Of a stretch of DNA of 64,000 nucleotides, positions 25,763 through 34,119 are shown piece by piece. This DNA is from Roseomonas gilardii subsp. gilardii (GTDB taxonomy: Bacteria > Pseudomonadota > Alphaproteobacteria > Acetobacterales > Acetobacteraceae), in the NCBI RefSeq assembly GCF_023078375.1, contig NZ_CP095554.1, positions 3,092,501 through 3,156,500 of the forward strand, in the 5' to 3' direction. The notes under the pieces were generated by a model, which saw nothing but the letters and a program-made list of their open reading frames with translations, did no database searches and was not told the DNA's origin. A program made the translations under genes and the position numbers. Position 1 is the first letter of the stretch; the number at the start of each line of letters is the position of its first letter.

Positions 25763-26728
25763 ATGGCGAAGCCCAGCATCCTGCTCACCCGTCACTATCC
25801 CCCGGCCGTGATGGCACGTGCCGCGCGGGACTATGCCTGCGTGACGCGGGCGGAGGATGGCGGGCTGACGGGGGCGGAACTGGTCCGCCTCGCGGCGGGC
25901 GTGGAGGGCATCCTCTGTGCCGCGGGCGACCCGATGGACGGCGCCACCATCGCGGCCCTGCCCGACAGCGTGCGGGTCCTGGCCACCTTCAGCGTCGGCA
26001 CCGACCATATCGACCTGGAGGCCGCGCGGCGCCGGGGGATCGTGGTGACGAACACCCCCGATGTGCTGAGCGTGGCCACGGCGGAGATCGCCATGCTGCT
26101 GATCCTGATGTGCGCCCGCCGCGCCGGAGAGGCGGAGCGGATGGTGCGGGCGCGGGAATGGGTCGGCTGGTCGCCCACGCAGCTCCTCGGCGTGACGCTG
26201 GAGGGCAAGCGGCTCGGCATCCTGGGCATGGGGCGCATCGGCCAGGCCCTGGCGCGGATGGCGCGCGGCTTCGGGATGGAGGTCCACTACCGCAACCGCG
26301 GCCGCCTCGCGCCGGAGCAGGAGGCCGGCGCGATCTTTCATGGCGGGGACGAGGAGTTCCTGGGCGCGGTGGATGTGCTGTCCATGCATATTCCGGGCGG
26401 CGAAGGCACGCGGAACTGGCTCGATGCCAGGCGTATCGCGCAGCTCCGCAAGGGCGCCATCGTGGTGAACACGGGCCGGGGCAGCACGGTGGACGATGCC
26501 GCCCTCTGCGCCGCCCTGCATTCCGGGCATCTGCGCGCCGCCGGGCTGGATGTCTTCGCCGGCGAGCCCCGGATCTTCGAGGGCTATCACACCGCGCCCA
26601 ACGTCACCCTGCTGCCGCATCTGGGCAGCGCCACCGAGGAGACGCGGGACGCCATGGGCTTCCGCTGCCTCGACAATCTCGACGCGCTGCTGCGGCGGGG
26701 CGAGGAACCGCCGCACCGGGTGGCCTGA
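25763..26728 (+). CDS. D-2-hydroxyacid dehydrogenase (glyoxylate/hydroxypyruvate reductase type)
   Basis: A 321-residue NAD(P)-dependent 2-hydroxyacid dehydrogenase. The Rossmann motif is LGILGMGRIGQALARMA, and the following YRNRGR suggests NADP use. The catalytic residues are Arg in NTGRGSTV, Glu in VFAGEPRIF and His in LLPHLGSAT. It reduces 2-oxoacids such as glyoxylate. AGGAGAG lies upstream of the ATG at 25763. It is the last chromosomal protein gene before the tRNA-Ser and the ICE. Confidence 0.88.
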   Translation: MAKPSILLTRHYPPAVMARAARDYACVTRAEDGGLTGAELVRLAAGVEGILCAAGDPMDGATIAALPDSVRVLATFSVGTDHIDLEAARRRGIVVTNTPDVLSVATAEIAMLLILMCARRAGEAERMVRAREWVGWSPTQLLGVTLEGKRLGILGMGRIGQALARMARGFGMEVHYRNRGRLAPEQEAGAIFHGGDEEFLGAVDVLSMHIPGGEGTRNWLDARRIAQLRKGAIVVNTGRGSTVDDAALCAALHSGHLRAAGLDVFAGEPRIFEGYHTAPNVTLLPHLGSATEETRDAMGFRCLDNLDALLRRGEEPPHRVA

Positions 26729-26832
26729 GCGGAGGGCCGTGGTGGGGCGGGCGGGACGTTCATGACAAATCCGCTGCATGAATCCGCCGCCTGGGGGCTT
26801 GCCCTGCCTTCCGGGCTCGGCTATCCGCGCCG

Positions 26833-28548
26833 TCATTGGACAGGTGGCCGAGTGGTCGAAGGCGCGCGCCTGGAAAGTGCGTATACGTCAAAAGCGTATC
26901 GTGGGTTCGAATCCCACCCTGTCCGCCATTTCAGTCCGCTTCTGGGCACGCCAATCGCCGCCGATTGCCGCCCTTGGCCGGCGATAAGCGTCCTGAGCAG
27001 TTCCGTTTTCGATCCCATGATGCGGATTGCGTCGTCCGCGACCTCGACACGCTGGGCGAGCGCGCGCAGGTGATCCCGCCGATAGCCCCCTTCGCTGCCC
27101 CGGATACGCTGGCGTGCGCGGTCGGCGAAACCTTCGATCATTGCCGGGCTGATGGCGTTGTGGGTCGGGCTGTCGAGCAGCGCCTGTGCCCGGTCAGCAT
27201 CGGCCCTCGCCTGATCGCGGATGACCTTGAGGCCGGCGATACGCTCCTTGAGCGCCGGGTCGTCCAGATCGGCCACGCCCGCCTCGATAGCGTCGTAGAG
27301 CCGCTTGAGGCGTGATTCCGATTCGGTCGCCTGCCGCTGCAAAGAGGCGATATGTTCGCGGCGGCGTTCGGCCTGATCCTCGCGGCGACCAAGGATGCTG
27401 CCCAACAGCTTTTCCAGCCGGTCGGGATCGAGCAAGCGATCCTCGATATGGCTGACCACCATAGTATCGAGCTTGTCCATCGGGATCGCGCGGCCCTTGC
27501 AGCCGGTCTCGCCCTGCCGTGCCTTGATCGAGCAGGCGTAATAGCGATAGCGCCCGCTCTTGCCGGTGCGGATGGTCATCGCTCCGCCGCAGTTGCCGCA
27601 ATAGCAGATGCCCGTCAGCAGCGTCGGGCCGATCACGACGCGGGCGGGCAGCTCTGTTTTGGGATTGCGAGCCTGCAAAAGAGACTGAACGGCGTCGAAG
27701 GTCTCCCGCTCGATGATGGCGGGCACCGGGACGATGACGATCTCGCCGGGAGAGCGTGGGTCGTTGTGCTTGCTGCGCTTCCCCCACTCATGTTCGCCGA
27801 TATAGGTGCGGCGGGTCAGGACGCGATGGACCTGGCCAATGCCCCAGCGGCCGCCATCGCGGGTGAAGATGCCCTTGGCGTTCAGATGCTTGACGATAGC
27901 CTTGACGCCCATCTGGCCGCTGTCGCCCTGACCTTCCAGAGCGAGCCGATAGATCAGCCGGATCGTGTCGGCGTGCAGCGGGTCGATCTCCAGCTTCTTC
28001 TTGGTCTTGGCTCCGCGCTGCTCGGCGGCGGCGATCCGGTAGCCGATCGGCGGCAACGCGCCATTCCAGAAGCCCTGACGGGCGTTCTCCTTCAGTGCGC
28101 GCGTGACGTGCTTGCCGTTCTCCTTCGACTGGTATTCGTCGAACAATGACATGATCCGCCGCATCATGTCGTGGATCGGGTCGTCCCCCAGTTCCTGCGT
28201 GATCGAAATGAGGCGCACGTCATTCTTGGCGAGCTTGCGATAGTAATACTCCATATCGAAAGCATCGCGGAAGAAACGCGAGAAGCTATGAACCAGCACC
28301 ACGTCGAACGGCGCGGGCTTCGACGTGCCCGCCTCGATCATCCGCTGGAACTCCGGGCGGCGGTCGTTGGTGGCCGTGTTGCCCGGCTCCACGAAGATTT
28401 CGACAAGCTGGTAGCCGCGCGCGGCGCAATACGCCTCGCCCTGCTTGCGCTGATCGGGGATCGACACGTCATGCTCGGCCTGCCGGGCGGTCGAGACGCG
28501 CAGGTAAAGAGCGGCGCGCAATGCAACGGTGGGAGACTGGACGTTCAT
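26833..28548 (-). CDS. Serine recombinase (ICE integrase)
   Basis: A 571-residue large serine recombinase. The resolvase domain starts with ALYLRVSTARQ (nucleophile Ser19) and includes VVLVHSFSRFFRDAFD. A recombinase domain follows (about 170-280), then a zinc ribbon (CYCGNCGGAM and later CSIKARQGETGCKG) and a coiled coil. The last 35 or so codons, from WRTGWDSNPRYAFD, are the antisense of the tRNA-Ser gene, and the stop lies just past the tRNA's 5' end. Its C-terminus is therefore supplied by the integration site. The start overlaps the stop of the HTH gene upstream by 4 bases. It should catalyse integration and excision; excision probably needs the AlpA-like factor. Confidence 0.93.
   Translation of the reverse strand: MNVQSPTVALRAALYLRVSTARQAEHDVSIPDQRKQGEAYCAARGYQLVEIFVEPGNTATNDRRPEFQRMIEAGTSKPAPFDVVLVHSFSRFFRDAFDMEYYYRKLAKNDVRLISITQELGDDPIHDMMRRIMSLFDEYQSKENGKHVTRALKENARQGFWNGALPPIGYRIAAAEQRGAKTKKKLEIDPLHADTIRLIYRLALEGQGDSGQMGVKAIVKHLNAKGIFTRDGGRWGIGQVHRVLTRRTYIGEHEWGKRSKHNDPRSPGEIVIVPVPAIIERETFDAVQSLLQARNPKTELPARVVIGPTLLTGICYCGNCGGAMTIRTGKSGRYRYYACSIKARQGETGCKGRAIPMDKLDTMVVSHIEDRLLDPDRLEKLLGSILGRREDQAERRREHIASLQRQATESESRLKRLYDAIEAGVADLDDPALKERIAGLKVIRDQARADADRAQALLDSPTHNAISPAMIEGFADRARQRIRGSEGGYRRDHLRALAQRVEVADDAIRIMGSKTELLRTLIAGQGRQSAAIGVPRSGLKWRTGWDSNPRYAFDVYALSRRAPSTTRPPVQ
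26838..26928 (+). tRNA. tRNA-Ser(GGA), ICE insertion target
   Basis: A class II tRNA with acceptor GGACAGG and CCTGTCC, anticodon loop CTGGAAA (anticodon GGA), a long variable arm, and T loop GGTTCGAATCC. CCA is encoded at 26926-26928. A serine recombinase gene starts beyond it on the other strand and reads back through the whole tRNA, so the element is inserted at or next to its 3' end. Confidence 0.95.
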
Positions 28549-28931
28549 ATGCGTCCTCCTTTCTTGCGGCGTTCGATCAGGGGCAGCACCAGCTCCACAC
28601 GGTCATGGACCACTTTCGGCACCAGCTTGAGACCCTTGCCCTTCTCCATGCGGACAAGGCCGAAACTCTCCATCTTCTTGAGCGTGCGCGAGACATTCGG
28701 TGTCGCGCGGCCCGTAAGCTGCGCCAGTTCCTCCAGCGAGCCGGGTTCCTGCTCATAGATGACGCGGAGCAATTCGCGATTGCCCGCCGACAACAGCCGG
28801 GCGAAGGACTCGGTGGAAGCGAACCAAACGGTCGGATCGCCCTGCGCGGGCCTTTCCTCGCCGCGCGCGATCCGCATGGTGCGGGCTTTCATTTCCTCCG
28901 GGTCGGCGATCCCGACTTTCAGCGTTGTCAT
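28545..28931 (-). CDS. HTH transcriptional regulator (MarR-like/HVO_A0114 type)
   Basis: A 128-residue protein with a winged helix-turn-helix (SLEELAQLTGRATPNVSRTL) and a basic C-terminal wing. Similar proteins are often regulators or antitoxin-like partners in mobile elements. It lies between a 104-residue gene and the recombinase gene and overlaps the latter by 4 bases, so it is coexpressed with the integrase and may regulate it. No toxin partner of a known family is recognised. Confidence 0.8.
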   Translation of the reverse strand: MTTLKVGIADPEEMKARTMRIARGEERPAQGDPTVWFASTESFARLLSAGNRELLRVIYEQEPGSLEELAQLTGRATPNVSRTLKKMESFGLVRMEKGKGLKLVPKVVHDRVELVLPLIERRKKGGRI

Positions 28932-28952
28932 GGCAAGTCCCGATGTTCCAGA

Positions 28953-29267
28953 TCAGGGCTTTTCCTTATCATCACGAGATAACATCTTCAAGCCATCGGG
29001 CAGATCGAGCGATCCGAACATCTCGTCGAACACGTCGCCGAACCAGCGCTCGAACACCGCGATCTCGGCTTCGGTGATCGGCACTTCATCGGGCCAGTCG
29101 TCGATGACGGGCAGCTTCTCGATGTCAAAGACATGGGGCGGACTGACGCGCGGCGAGCTGATGCGCGGCACGGGGTCGCAGTCATAATCATAAAGGTCGT
29201 CGGGGAGCGTTCGGGGAACCGGTTGGCGTGGGCGGCCCCTCTTTGCGCTACGGCGTGCTGCGCACAT
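28953..29267 (-). CDS. ICE-associated hypothetical protein, 104 residues
   Basis: A basic N-terminus (RRSAKRGRPRQPVPR) is followed by an acidic C-terminal half (DIEKLPVIDDWPDEVP, ERWFGDVFDEMFGSLD). No family is recognised. GGAGG lies 7 bases before the ATG at 29267; the longer frame to 29384 runs through a conserved dyad element and is unlikely. It is the first gene of the operon that ends in the serine recombinase, and its promoter region carries the same 50-bp element as the excisionase operon. Confidence 0.68.
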   Translation of the reverse strand: MCAARRSAKRGRPRQPVPRTLPDDLYDYDCDPVPRISSPRVSPPHVFDIEKLPVIDDWPDEVPITEAEIAVFERWFGDVFDEMFGSLDLPDGLKMLSRDDKEKP

Positions 29268-29352
29268 GAAATCCTCCGTGGTTCGCTGGATTCCGGCCGG
29301 CTGGAAGCCCCGGAATAAGACGAAGCATGGAGGGGGATCGGCGGCCCGTAGC

Positions 29353-29384
29353 GTGCCGTATTCGCGCCTGTGCGCTGACGGCAC
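29353..29384. promoter_or_regulatory. Dyad element copy A, upstream of the recombinase operon
   Basis: Outer arms GTGCCGT (29353-29359) and ACGGCAC (29378-29384), inner arms GCGC (29364-29367) and GCGC (29372-29375). It lies 86 bases before the start of the 104-residue gene. It sits in a 50-base stretch that matches 42 of 50 bases around copy B (55906-55937), and the outer arms differ between copies by a paired change. Confidence 0.6.
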
Positions 29385-29409
29385 CCTTCGCAGGGATGCC
29401 GGCAGCGGG

Positions 29410-29631
29410 TCAGCCAGGTGCGCGCCGCGCCTTGGCGAAACCCCGATCCGTGGCGATGAACCGCTCCAGCATCGGCACGATCAGCCGGACGGGATCGGCG
29501 GCGGGCTGGCCGCTTTCGCGGGCCAGCACTTGTGCATAGGCGGTCAGGTCGCGGTGAAGCTGCGCCGGCAGATCCACCGTGATCTTGACGGGCTTGTCGT
29601 CGGCGACGGGGCCGAGTTTGAGCTTGGTCAT
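29410..29631 (-). CDS. DUF2274 domain-containing protein
   Basis: A 73-residue DUF2274 protein (LGPVADDKPVKITVDLPAQL, YAQVLARESGQPAADPVRLI). It resembles a ribbon-helix-helix DNA-binding fold. In trb-type ICEs it is regularly the last gene after trbI, as here, where it follows trbI by 2 bases. Its role in transfer is unknown. Confidence 0.87.
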   Translation of the reverse strand: MTKLKLGPVADDKPVKITVDLPAQLHRDLTAYAQVLARESGQPAADPVRLIVPMLERFIATDRGFAKARRAPG

Positions 29632-29633
29632 GG

Positions 29634-30767
29634 TCAGCCTCCTGTCGGGGCAAATACAAGGTCGCGGGTGACGATCACGCGGACGGGGAAGCCCGGCCGG
29701 ATGGTGAGCGTGGGCGCAACCTGCAACTGGCGCTGGACGATCTGCTGGCCCGCCTGATTGACGGTATCCTGCGCCCCGTCGCGGATGGCGCGGATCAGGC
29801 GATCGTCGTCGCTGGTCGCCAGTTCGGTGCCGACCGCGAGCAGCGTGGAGAGACCGGCCGCCTTCATCAGATCCCACCAGTGATAATCGACGCCATCCTC
29901 CAGCCCGGCATAGCCGCTGGCGTCTGCGCCCGGCAGGCGCTCAAGGACGATGGAGCGACCGCCGGGAAGGATCAGGCGGTTCCACACCAGCAGGACGCGG
30001 CGCTGGCCGAAGGTCACGCCATCATCGTATTGGCCGACGATGCGCGTCCCCTGCGGAATCAGGAGCAGGCTTCCGGTCGGGCTGTCATAGACGTTTTCCG
30101 TCACCTGCGCGGTGATCTGGCCGGGAAGGTCCGACCGGATGCCGGTGATGAGCGCGGCCGGGATGACGGCCCCAGCCTGAAGGATGTAGGGCGATGCGGG
30201 CGGCATGACGCGATCGGGCGAGACGGTCTGCCGGTTGACCGGCCCATTCAGAAACGCCGTGTGGCGGTTCTGCCCTGTCGTGCCGTCCTGCGCGCCGAGA
30301 CCGGCGAGGCCGGCCACGGTTCCGGTCGGCGCTGCGGTGCGCGGGCCGGACTGGAAGAACACGGTGCTCAGTCGCGCAGCTTCTTCCTCGGCGCGGCGGC
30401 GTTCCTCTGCGGGATCGACGGCGGGCGTCGCCATGGCCGGGGTGGCGACGGGCTGGCCCCGGTTCTGCGCGTCGAGGATCGGACGGCCGAGATCGCCCGG
30501 CAGGGCCGGTCCCAGCACCGGGCCGGTATAGTCGCGCGGCAGCCCGGCGAGGCCGTCCGCCGTGGGGCGGTTTTCGGTCGAATAAAGTTCGCCGCCGCCC
30601 TGTCCCGCGTCGCGGCTCTGGAGCGCATAGATCAGCGCGCCGCCGATGCCGACCAGGGCGACCGCGCCGACGCCGGCCAGCATCTTGCGGGACAGGCGGG
30701 TGACGCGCGGCGGCTCGGCGCGCAGCCGCATCGGGGCGGCGGTTTCGGTGACGGTGTTCTCGGTCAT
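29634..30767 (-). CDS. trbI: Conjugal transfer protein TrbI (VirB10-like)
   Basis: A 377-residue VirB10/TrbI protein that bridges both membranes in the type IV secretion channel. One N-terminal transmembrane helix (MLAGVGAVALVGIGGALIYA) is followed by a Pro/Ala-rich periplasmic linker and the conserved C-terminal domain (LQAGAVIPAALITGIRSDLP, LLLIPQGTRIVGQYDDGVTF). The start overlaps the trbG stop by 4 bases. It is part of the trbB-C-D-E-J-K-L-F-G-I operon. Confidence 0.95.
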   Translation of the reverse strand: MTENTVTETAAPMRLRAEPPRVTRLSRKMLAGVGAVALVGIGGALIYALQSRDAGQGGGELYSTENRPTADGLAGLPRDYTGPVLGPALPGDLGRPILDAQNRGQPVATPAMATPAVDPAEERRRAEEEAARLSTVFFQSGPRTAAPTGTVAGLAGLGAQDGTTGQNRHTAFLNGPVNRQTVSPDRVMPPASPYILQAGAVIPAALITGIRSDLPGQITAQVTENVYDSPTGSLLLIPQGTRIVGQYDDGVTFGQRRVLLVWNRLILPGGRSIVLERLPGADASGYAGLEDGVDYHWWDLMKAAGLSTLLAVGTELATSDDDRLIRAIRDGAQDTVNQAGQQIVQRQLQVAPTLTIRPGFPVRVIVTRDLVFAPTGG

Positions 30768-31753
30768 GACGGGGAGTCTCCGGTGGTGGCGGGTCGGGTG
30801 GCGGCCTGCCGCTGCTCGACGCGGACGATGCGAACCGTCTGCTGACGCTCGCCGCTGCCAAGGCGTAGTTCGGCCGCGCCGAACAGCCGGTCCACGATCA
30901 GGATGTTCTGGTGGATGCGGGAGTTGACGATCTGCGGCTCGCCATCCGTGCCGAGCACGAAGATCGGCGGCATCTCGCCCTGCGCGATCCCGCGCGGGAA
31001 GATGACATAGACGCGCCGGCCATCGTCGAAGATCGAGATCGGCCGCCATGGCGGGCTGTCGCCGGTCAGGCCATAGCGATAGTTGCGGGCGGCCTCGACG
31101 GGAATGACCGGCGCGGTCGGCACCGTCTGGCGCGTGCCGACAGGCGGCGCGGGATAGGCCCAGGCCACGGAGGGCATGTAGAGGGCTTCACGCGCGCGCA
31201 GCTCGATCATGTAGGTGCGCCGGTCGGTGGTCACCACCAGATTGGTGGCGATGTCCGGGCGCGTTGGCTTCACGAGGATATGGACGCGGCGGTTCGCGCC
31301 CGAACCGGATTCGGTGTCGCCGATGATCCAGCGGGCGGTGTCGCCCGCCGCGATCGGTCCCGCGCCAGTCAGGCTCTCGCCGGGTTCGAGCGCGATATTG
31401 GTGATCTGGCCGGGCGAGGCATAGACCTGATAGAGCGCGCCTTCCGACCACGGATAAATCTGGATGGCGTTGTAATAGCCTTCCCGTCGCGGTTCCACGC
31501 GGGCGGCGGCATTGGCGTTCTCGACGCGTCCCGCCGGCGTGCCGGCGGCGGTGCCGCCCCGCGCCACGGTCCAGCCCGGCGGGGTGTGCAGCGGCCGGGG
31601 CCGATCGTCGGTGATGGTGGCCGGCACGGTCGGCAGCGGCGGCACGTCGGCGTCATAGCTGAACTGCGGCGTGCGGTTGGTGGCGCAGCCCGCCAGCATG
31701 GTCGCCGACAAAAGCAAGGCGGCGGCGGTCGATCTGTGGATGGCGCGGGTCAT
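30764..31753 (-). CDS. trbG: Conjugal transfer protein TrbG (VirB9-like)
   Basis: A 329-residue outer-membrane-associated component of the transfer channel. The lipobox LSATMLAGCATNR marks it as a lipoprotein, with Cys near residue 23. The VirB9 C-terminal region appears as NYRYGLTGDSPPWRPISIFD and GRRVYVIFPRGI. The start at 31753 overlaps the trbF stop by 4 bases. Confidence 0.94.
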   Translation of the reverse strand: MTRAIHRSTAAALLLSATMLAGCATNRTPQFSYDADVPPLPTVPATITDDRPRPLHTPPGWTVARGGTAAGTPAGRVENANAAARVEPRREGYYNAIQIYPWSEGALYQVYASPGQITNIALEPGESLTGAGPIAAGDTARWIIGDTESGSGANRRVHILVKPTRPDIATNLVVTTDRRTYMIELRAREALYMPSVAWAYPAPPVGTRQTVPTAPVIPVEAARNYRYGLTGDSPPWRPISIFDDGRRVYVIFPRGIAQGEMPPIFVLGTDGEPQIVNSRIHQNILIVDRLFGAAELRLGSGERQQTVRIVRVEQRQAATRPATTGDSPS

Positions 31754-32439
31754 TGGCTCATCTCCCGCGACCATGAGATTGCGTTGACGTAGATGCCAAG
31801 CGGATTGGCGCGCAGCCGTCCGGCGTCGCGCGGCGGCTGGAGTACGACGGTCAGGATCGCGGTCCATCGCTCGGTGCTGCCGAGCTGGCCATTCTCGTAA
31901 TGGCGCTCCGTCCAGGCCACGCGGAAACTGTCCGGCGAGGCGCGGATGACGCTCGACACCTCGACGGCGATCTGCTGCCGGCCGACACGGGTGAACGGAT
32001 CGTTGGCGCGGGCATAGTCGTTGAGCGCCGCCGCGCCACGATCGGTGGTGAACTCATAGGCGCGAAGCCAGTTCTGCCGGACGATGATCGGATCGGCCGG
32101 GATCGCGCGGACCTGCTCGATGAAGCGGCCGAGATGGAAGGCGATCTGCGGATCGGTCGGGCGATAATCGGCGGTCGCGGGCGCGACGGTCTGCGCCTGC
32201 CCGAGATTATCCACCTGCACGACCCACGGCACGACAGTCCCGCGCGCCGATTGCCAGACAAGGGCGGACGCGAAGCCGGCCGACAGGATCAGCGATCCGA
32301 AGGCCATGAGCCGCCAGTTCTTCGCCTGCACGCGGGCCGAGCCGATGCGCTCGTCCCAGACCTGCGCGGCCTTCTGATAGGGTGTCTCGGGTTCCGGCGT
32401 CTTGCCGTAATGGGTCGATGGTCGTTTGAAGATGCTCAT
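31750..32439 (-). CDS. trbF: Conjugal transfer protein TrbF (VirB8-like)
   Basis: A 229-residue VirB8-type inner-membrane protein. One N-terminal helix (LMAFGSLILSAGFASALVWQ) is followed by a periplasmic NTF2-like domain (NWLRAYEFTTDRGAAALNDY, GSTERWTAILTVVLQ). It nucleates assembly of the channel. It overlaps both trbL and trbG by 4 bases. Confidence 0.94.
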   Translation of the reverse strand: MSIFKRPSTHYGKTPEPETPYQKAAQVWDERIGSARVQAKNWRLMAFGSLILSAGFASALVWQSARGTVVPWVVQVDNLGQAQTVAPATADYRPTDPQIAFHLGRFIEQVRAIPADPIIVRQNWLRAYEFTTDRGAAALNDYARANDPFTRVGRQQIAVEVSSVIRASPDSFRVAWTERHYENGQLGSTERWTAILTVVLQPPRDAGRLRANPLGIYVNAISWSREMSQ

Positions 32440-33809
32440 GAGCGGTCACTTTCGGAGAGGTTGACGGAAGAGCCGCCGCCATGGCTATCGCCGGAGCGGA
32501 CGGCGTGCGCGGCCATGGTGGTGCCGTGGTTTATCGACTGGCGGCGCTGCATCCGCTGCGCCCAGGCGGGCGGCGAGCCAGCGGCGGGGGCGGACGCGGA
32601 TGCGGCGGATGCCGCCCCGCCGCCGACCGTTCCCATGCTCGACGTGCCCCCGCTCGCGCCGAAGCCGGCCTTCGCGCCTTCGGAGAAGCTGGATTTGACG
32701 GATCGAGAGGCGCGGGACGCGGCGCGCTTGAGCGGCGAGACGGCGGCGGAACCTGCGGCACGCGCCACACCGCCGACGCCCGATGCGACACCGGCCGCGC
32801 CGGACTGGCCGAGCGAGCCGAGGCTATAGGCGGCGGATGCCGCGCCTGCGGTGGCCGCTCCGCCACGAACCGCGGCGGCTCCGCCGGAAAGGGCTGCGGC
32901 CCCGCCCTTTGCGGCGAGCATCGCGCCGCCGGTCGCGGCCGCCCCGCCCGCCAGCACCATGCCGCCTGCGGCAAGGCCCGTGCCGACCGCAGCGCCCGCG
33001 CCAAGCTGGGGACCGCCGGAGACGAGGCCAGTGGCGATGCCGGGACCGAAGATGCCGAGGCCGAGCAGCGACAGCGCGGCGAGCACGATCGCCATGGCTT
33101 CGTCGATGGAGGGCGTCGCCCCGCCGAAGCCGGCGGTGAACTGCGAAAACAGCGTCGAGCCGATGCCGATGATGACGGCGAGCACCAGAACCTTGATGCC
33201 GCTGGAGATCACATTGCCCAGCACGCGCTCCGCCATGAAGGCGGTCTTGCCGAACAGGCCGAAGGGGATCAGCACGAAGCCGGCGAGCGTCGTCAGCTTG
33301 AACTCGATCAGCGTAACGAAGAGCTGGATGGCGAGGATGAAGAAGGCGAGGATCACCAGCGCCCAGGCGAACAGCAGGCAGGCGATCTGGATGAAGTTCT
33401 CGAAGAAGGACCAATAGCCCATCAGGTCGGAGATGGAATCGAGCAGCGGCCGCCCGGCATCAAGGCCGGTCTGCGCAACGCGGCCGGGCCGCATCAGGTC
33501 GGCGGTGCTGAACCCGGTGCCGGACGCCATGAGGCCGAGACCGGCGAAGCTCTCGAAGACGATCCGGGCGAGGTTGTTCCAGTTGCCGATGATGTAGGCG
33601 AAGACGCCGACGAACAGGGTCTTCCTGACCAGACGCGCGATGATGTCGTCATCCGCCCCCCAGGCCCAGAAGAGCGCGGCAAGCGTCACGTCGATGACGA
33701 TCAGCGTCGTGGCGATGAAGGCGACCTCGCCGCCGAGCAGGCCGAAGCCTGAGTCGATATAGCTGGTGAAGACCCCAAGGAAATTGTCGATGACGCCGGT
33801 GCCGCCCAT
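32436..33809 (-). CDS. trbL: Conjugal transfer protein TrbL (VirB6-like)
   Basis: A 457-residue polytopic membrane protein. Several helices in the first 270 residues (VAFIATTLIVIDVTLAALFW, IACLLFAWALVILAFFILAI) are followed by a Gly/Ala/Ser-rich soluble tail. It forms part of the inner-membrane pore. The Gly/Ala-rich tail is normal for TrbL. It starts 4 bases after the trbK-like gene and overlaps trbF. Confidence 0.94.
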   Translation of the reverse strand: MGGTGVIDNFLGVFTSYIDSGFGLLGGEVAFIATTLIVIDVTLAALFWAWGADDDIIARLVRKTLFVGVFAYIIGNWNNLARIVFESFAGLGLMASGTGFSTADLMRPGRVAQTGLDAGRPLLDSISDLMGYWSFFENFIQIACLLFAWALVILAFFILAIQLFVTLIEFKLTTLAGFVLIPFGLFGKTAFMAERVLGNVISSGIKVLVLAVIIGIGSTLFSQFTAGFGGATPSIDEAMAIVLAALSLLGLGIFGPGIATGLVSGGPQLGAGAAVGTGLAAGGMVLAGGAAATGGAMLAAKGGAAALSGGAAAVRGGAATAGAASAAYSLGSLGQSGAAGVASGVGGVARAAGSAAVSPLKRAASRASRSVKSSFSEGAKAGFGASGGTSSMGTVGGGAASAASASAPAAGSPPAWAQRMQRRQSINHGTTMAAHAVRSGDSHGGGSSVNLSESDRS

Positions 33810-33812
33810 GGA

Positions 33813-34100
33813 TCACTGCCCCTCGGTCTGAGGTGGGGCGGCCGGCGCGGGCGTGCGGCCAAGGAAGCGGTCGCGCGACTCCGCCCATGCGGCGAGGCAG
33901 GACGGATCACCCGTCGCCGCCTCGCCGAGCCGCTGGCAACGGCGAAGCGTCGCGCGCAGCGGATCGGCGGGCGATTGCAACGCCGGCGCGGTGCTGGCGG
34001 GCGCGGGATCGTCCTTGCGGGTCATCTCGATCACCGTGGCGGTGATGGCGATGGCGACGAATACAACGGCCGCAATCCGGGCCAGCATCTTGCCGTCCAT
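33813..34100 (-). CDS. Putative entry-exclusion protein TrbK (TrbK-alt type)
   Basis: A 95-residue protein with one N-terminal membrane helix (IAAVVFVAIAITATVIEM) and a small C-terminal region with two cysteines (LRRCQRLG, SCLAAWAESRDRF). Position between trbJ and trbL matches TrbK, which blocks entry of a second copy of the element into the cell. Sequence conservation in this family is low, so the call rests on position and layout. Confidence 0.8.
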   Translation of the reverse strand: MDGKMLARIAAVVFVAIAITATVIEMTRKDDPAPASTAPALQSPADPLRATLRRCQRLGEAATGDPSCLAAWAESRDRFLGRTPAPAAPPQTEGQ

Positions 34101-34119
34101 GGGCGGCCCCTCCCTTGGG

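Noticed and set aside
26918-26928. Search for a second copy of the tRNA-Ser 3' end as the right attachment site
   Set aside because: I found no second GGTTCGAATCC-type tRNA tail between 26,930 and 64,000, so the right end is taken to lie outside the window.
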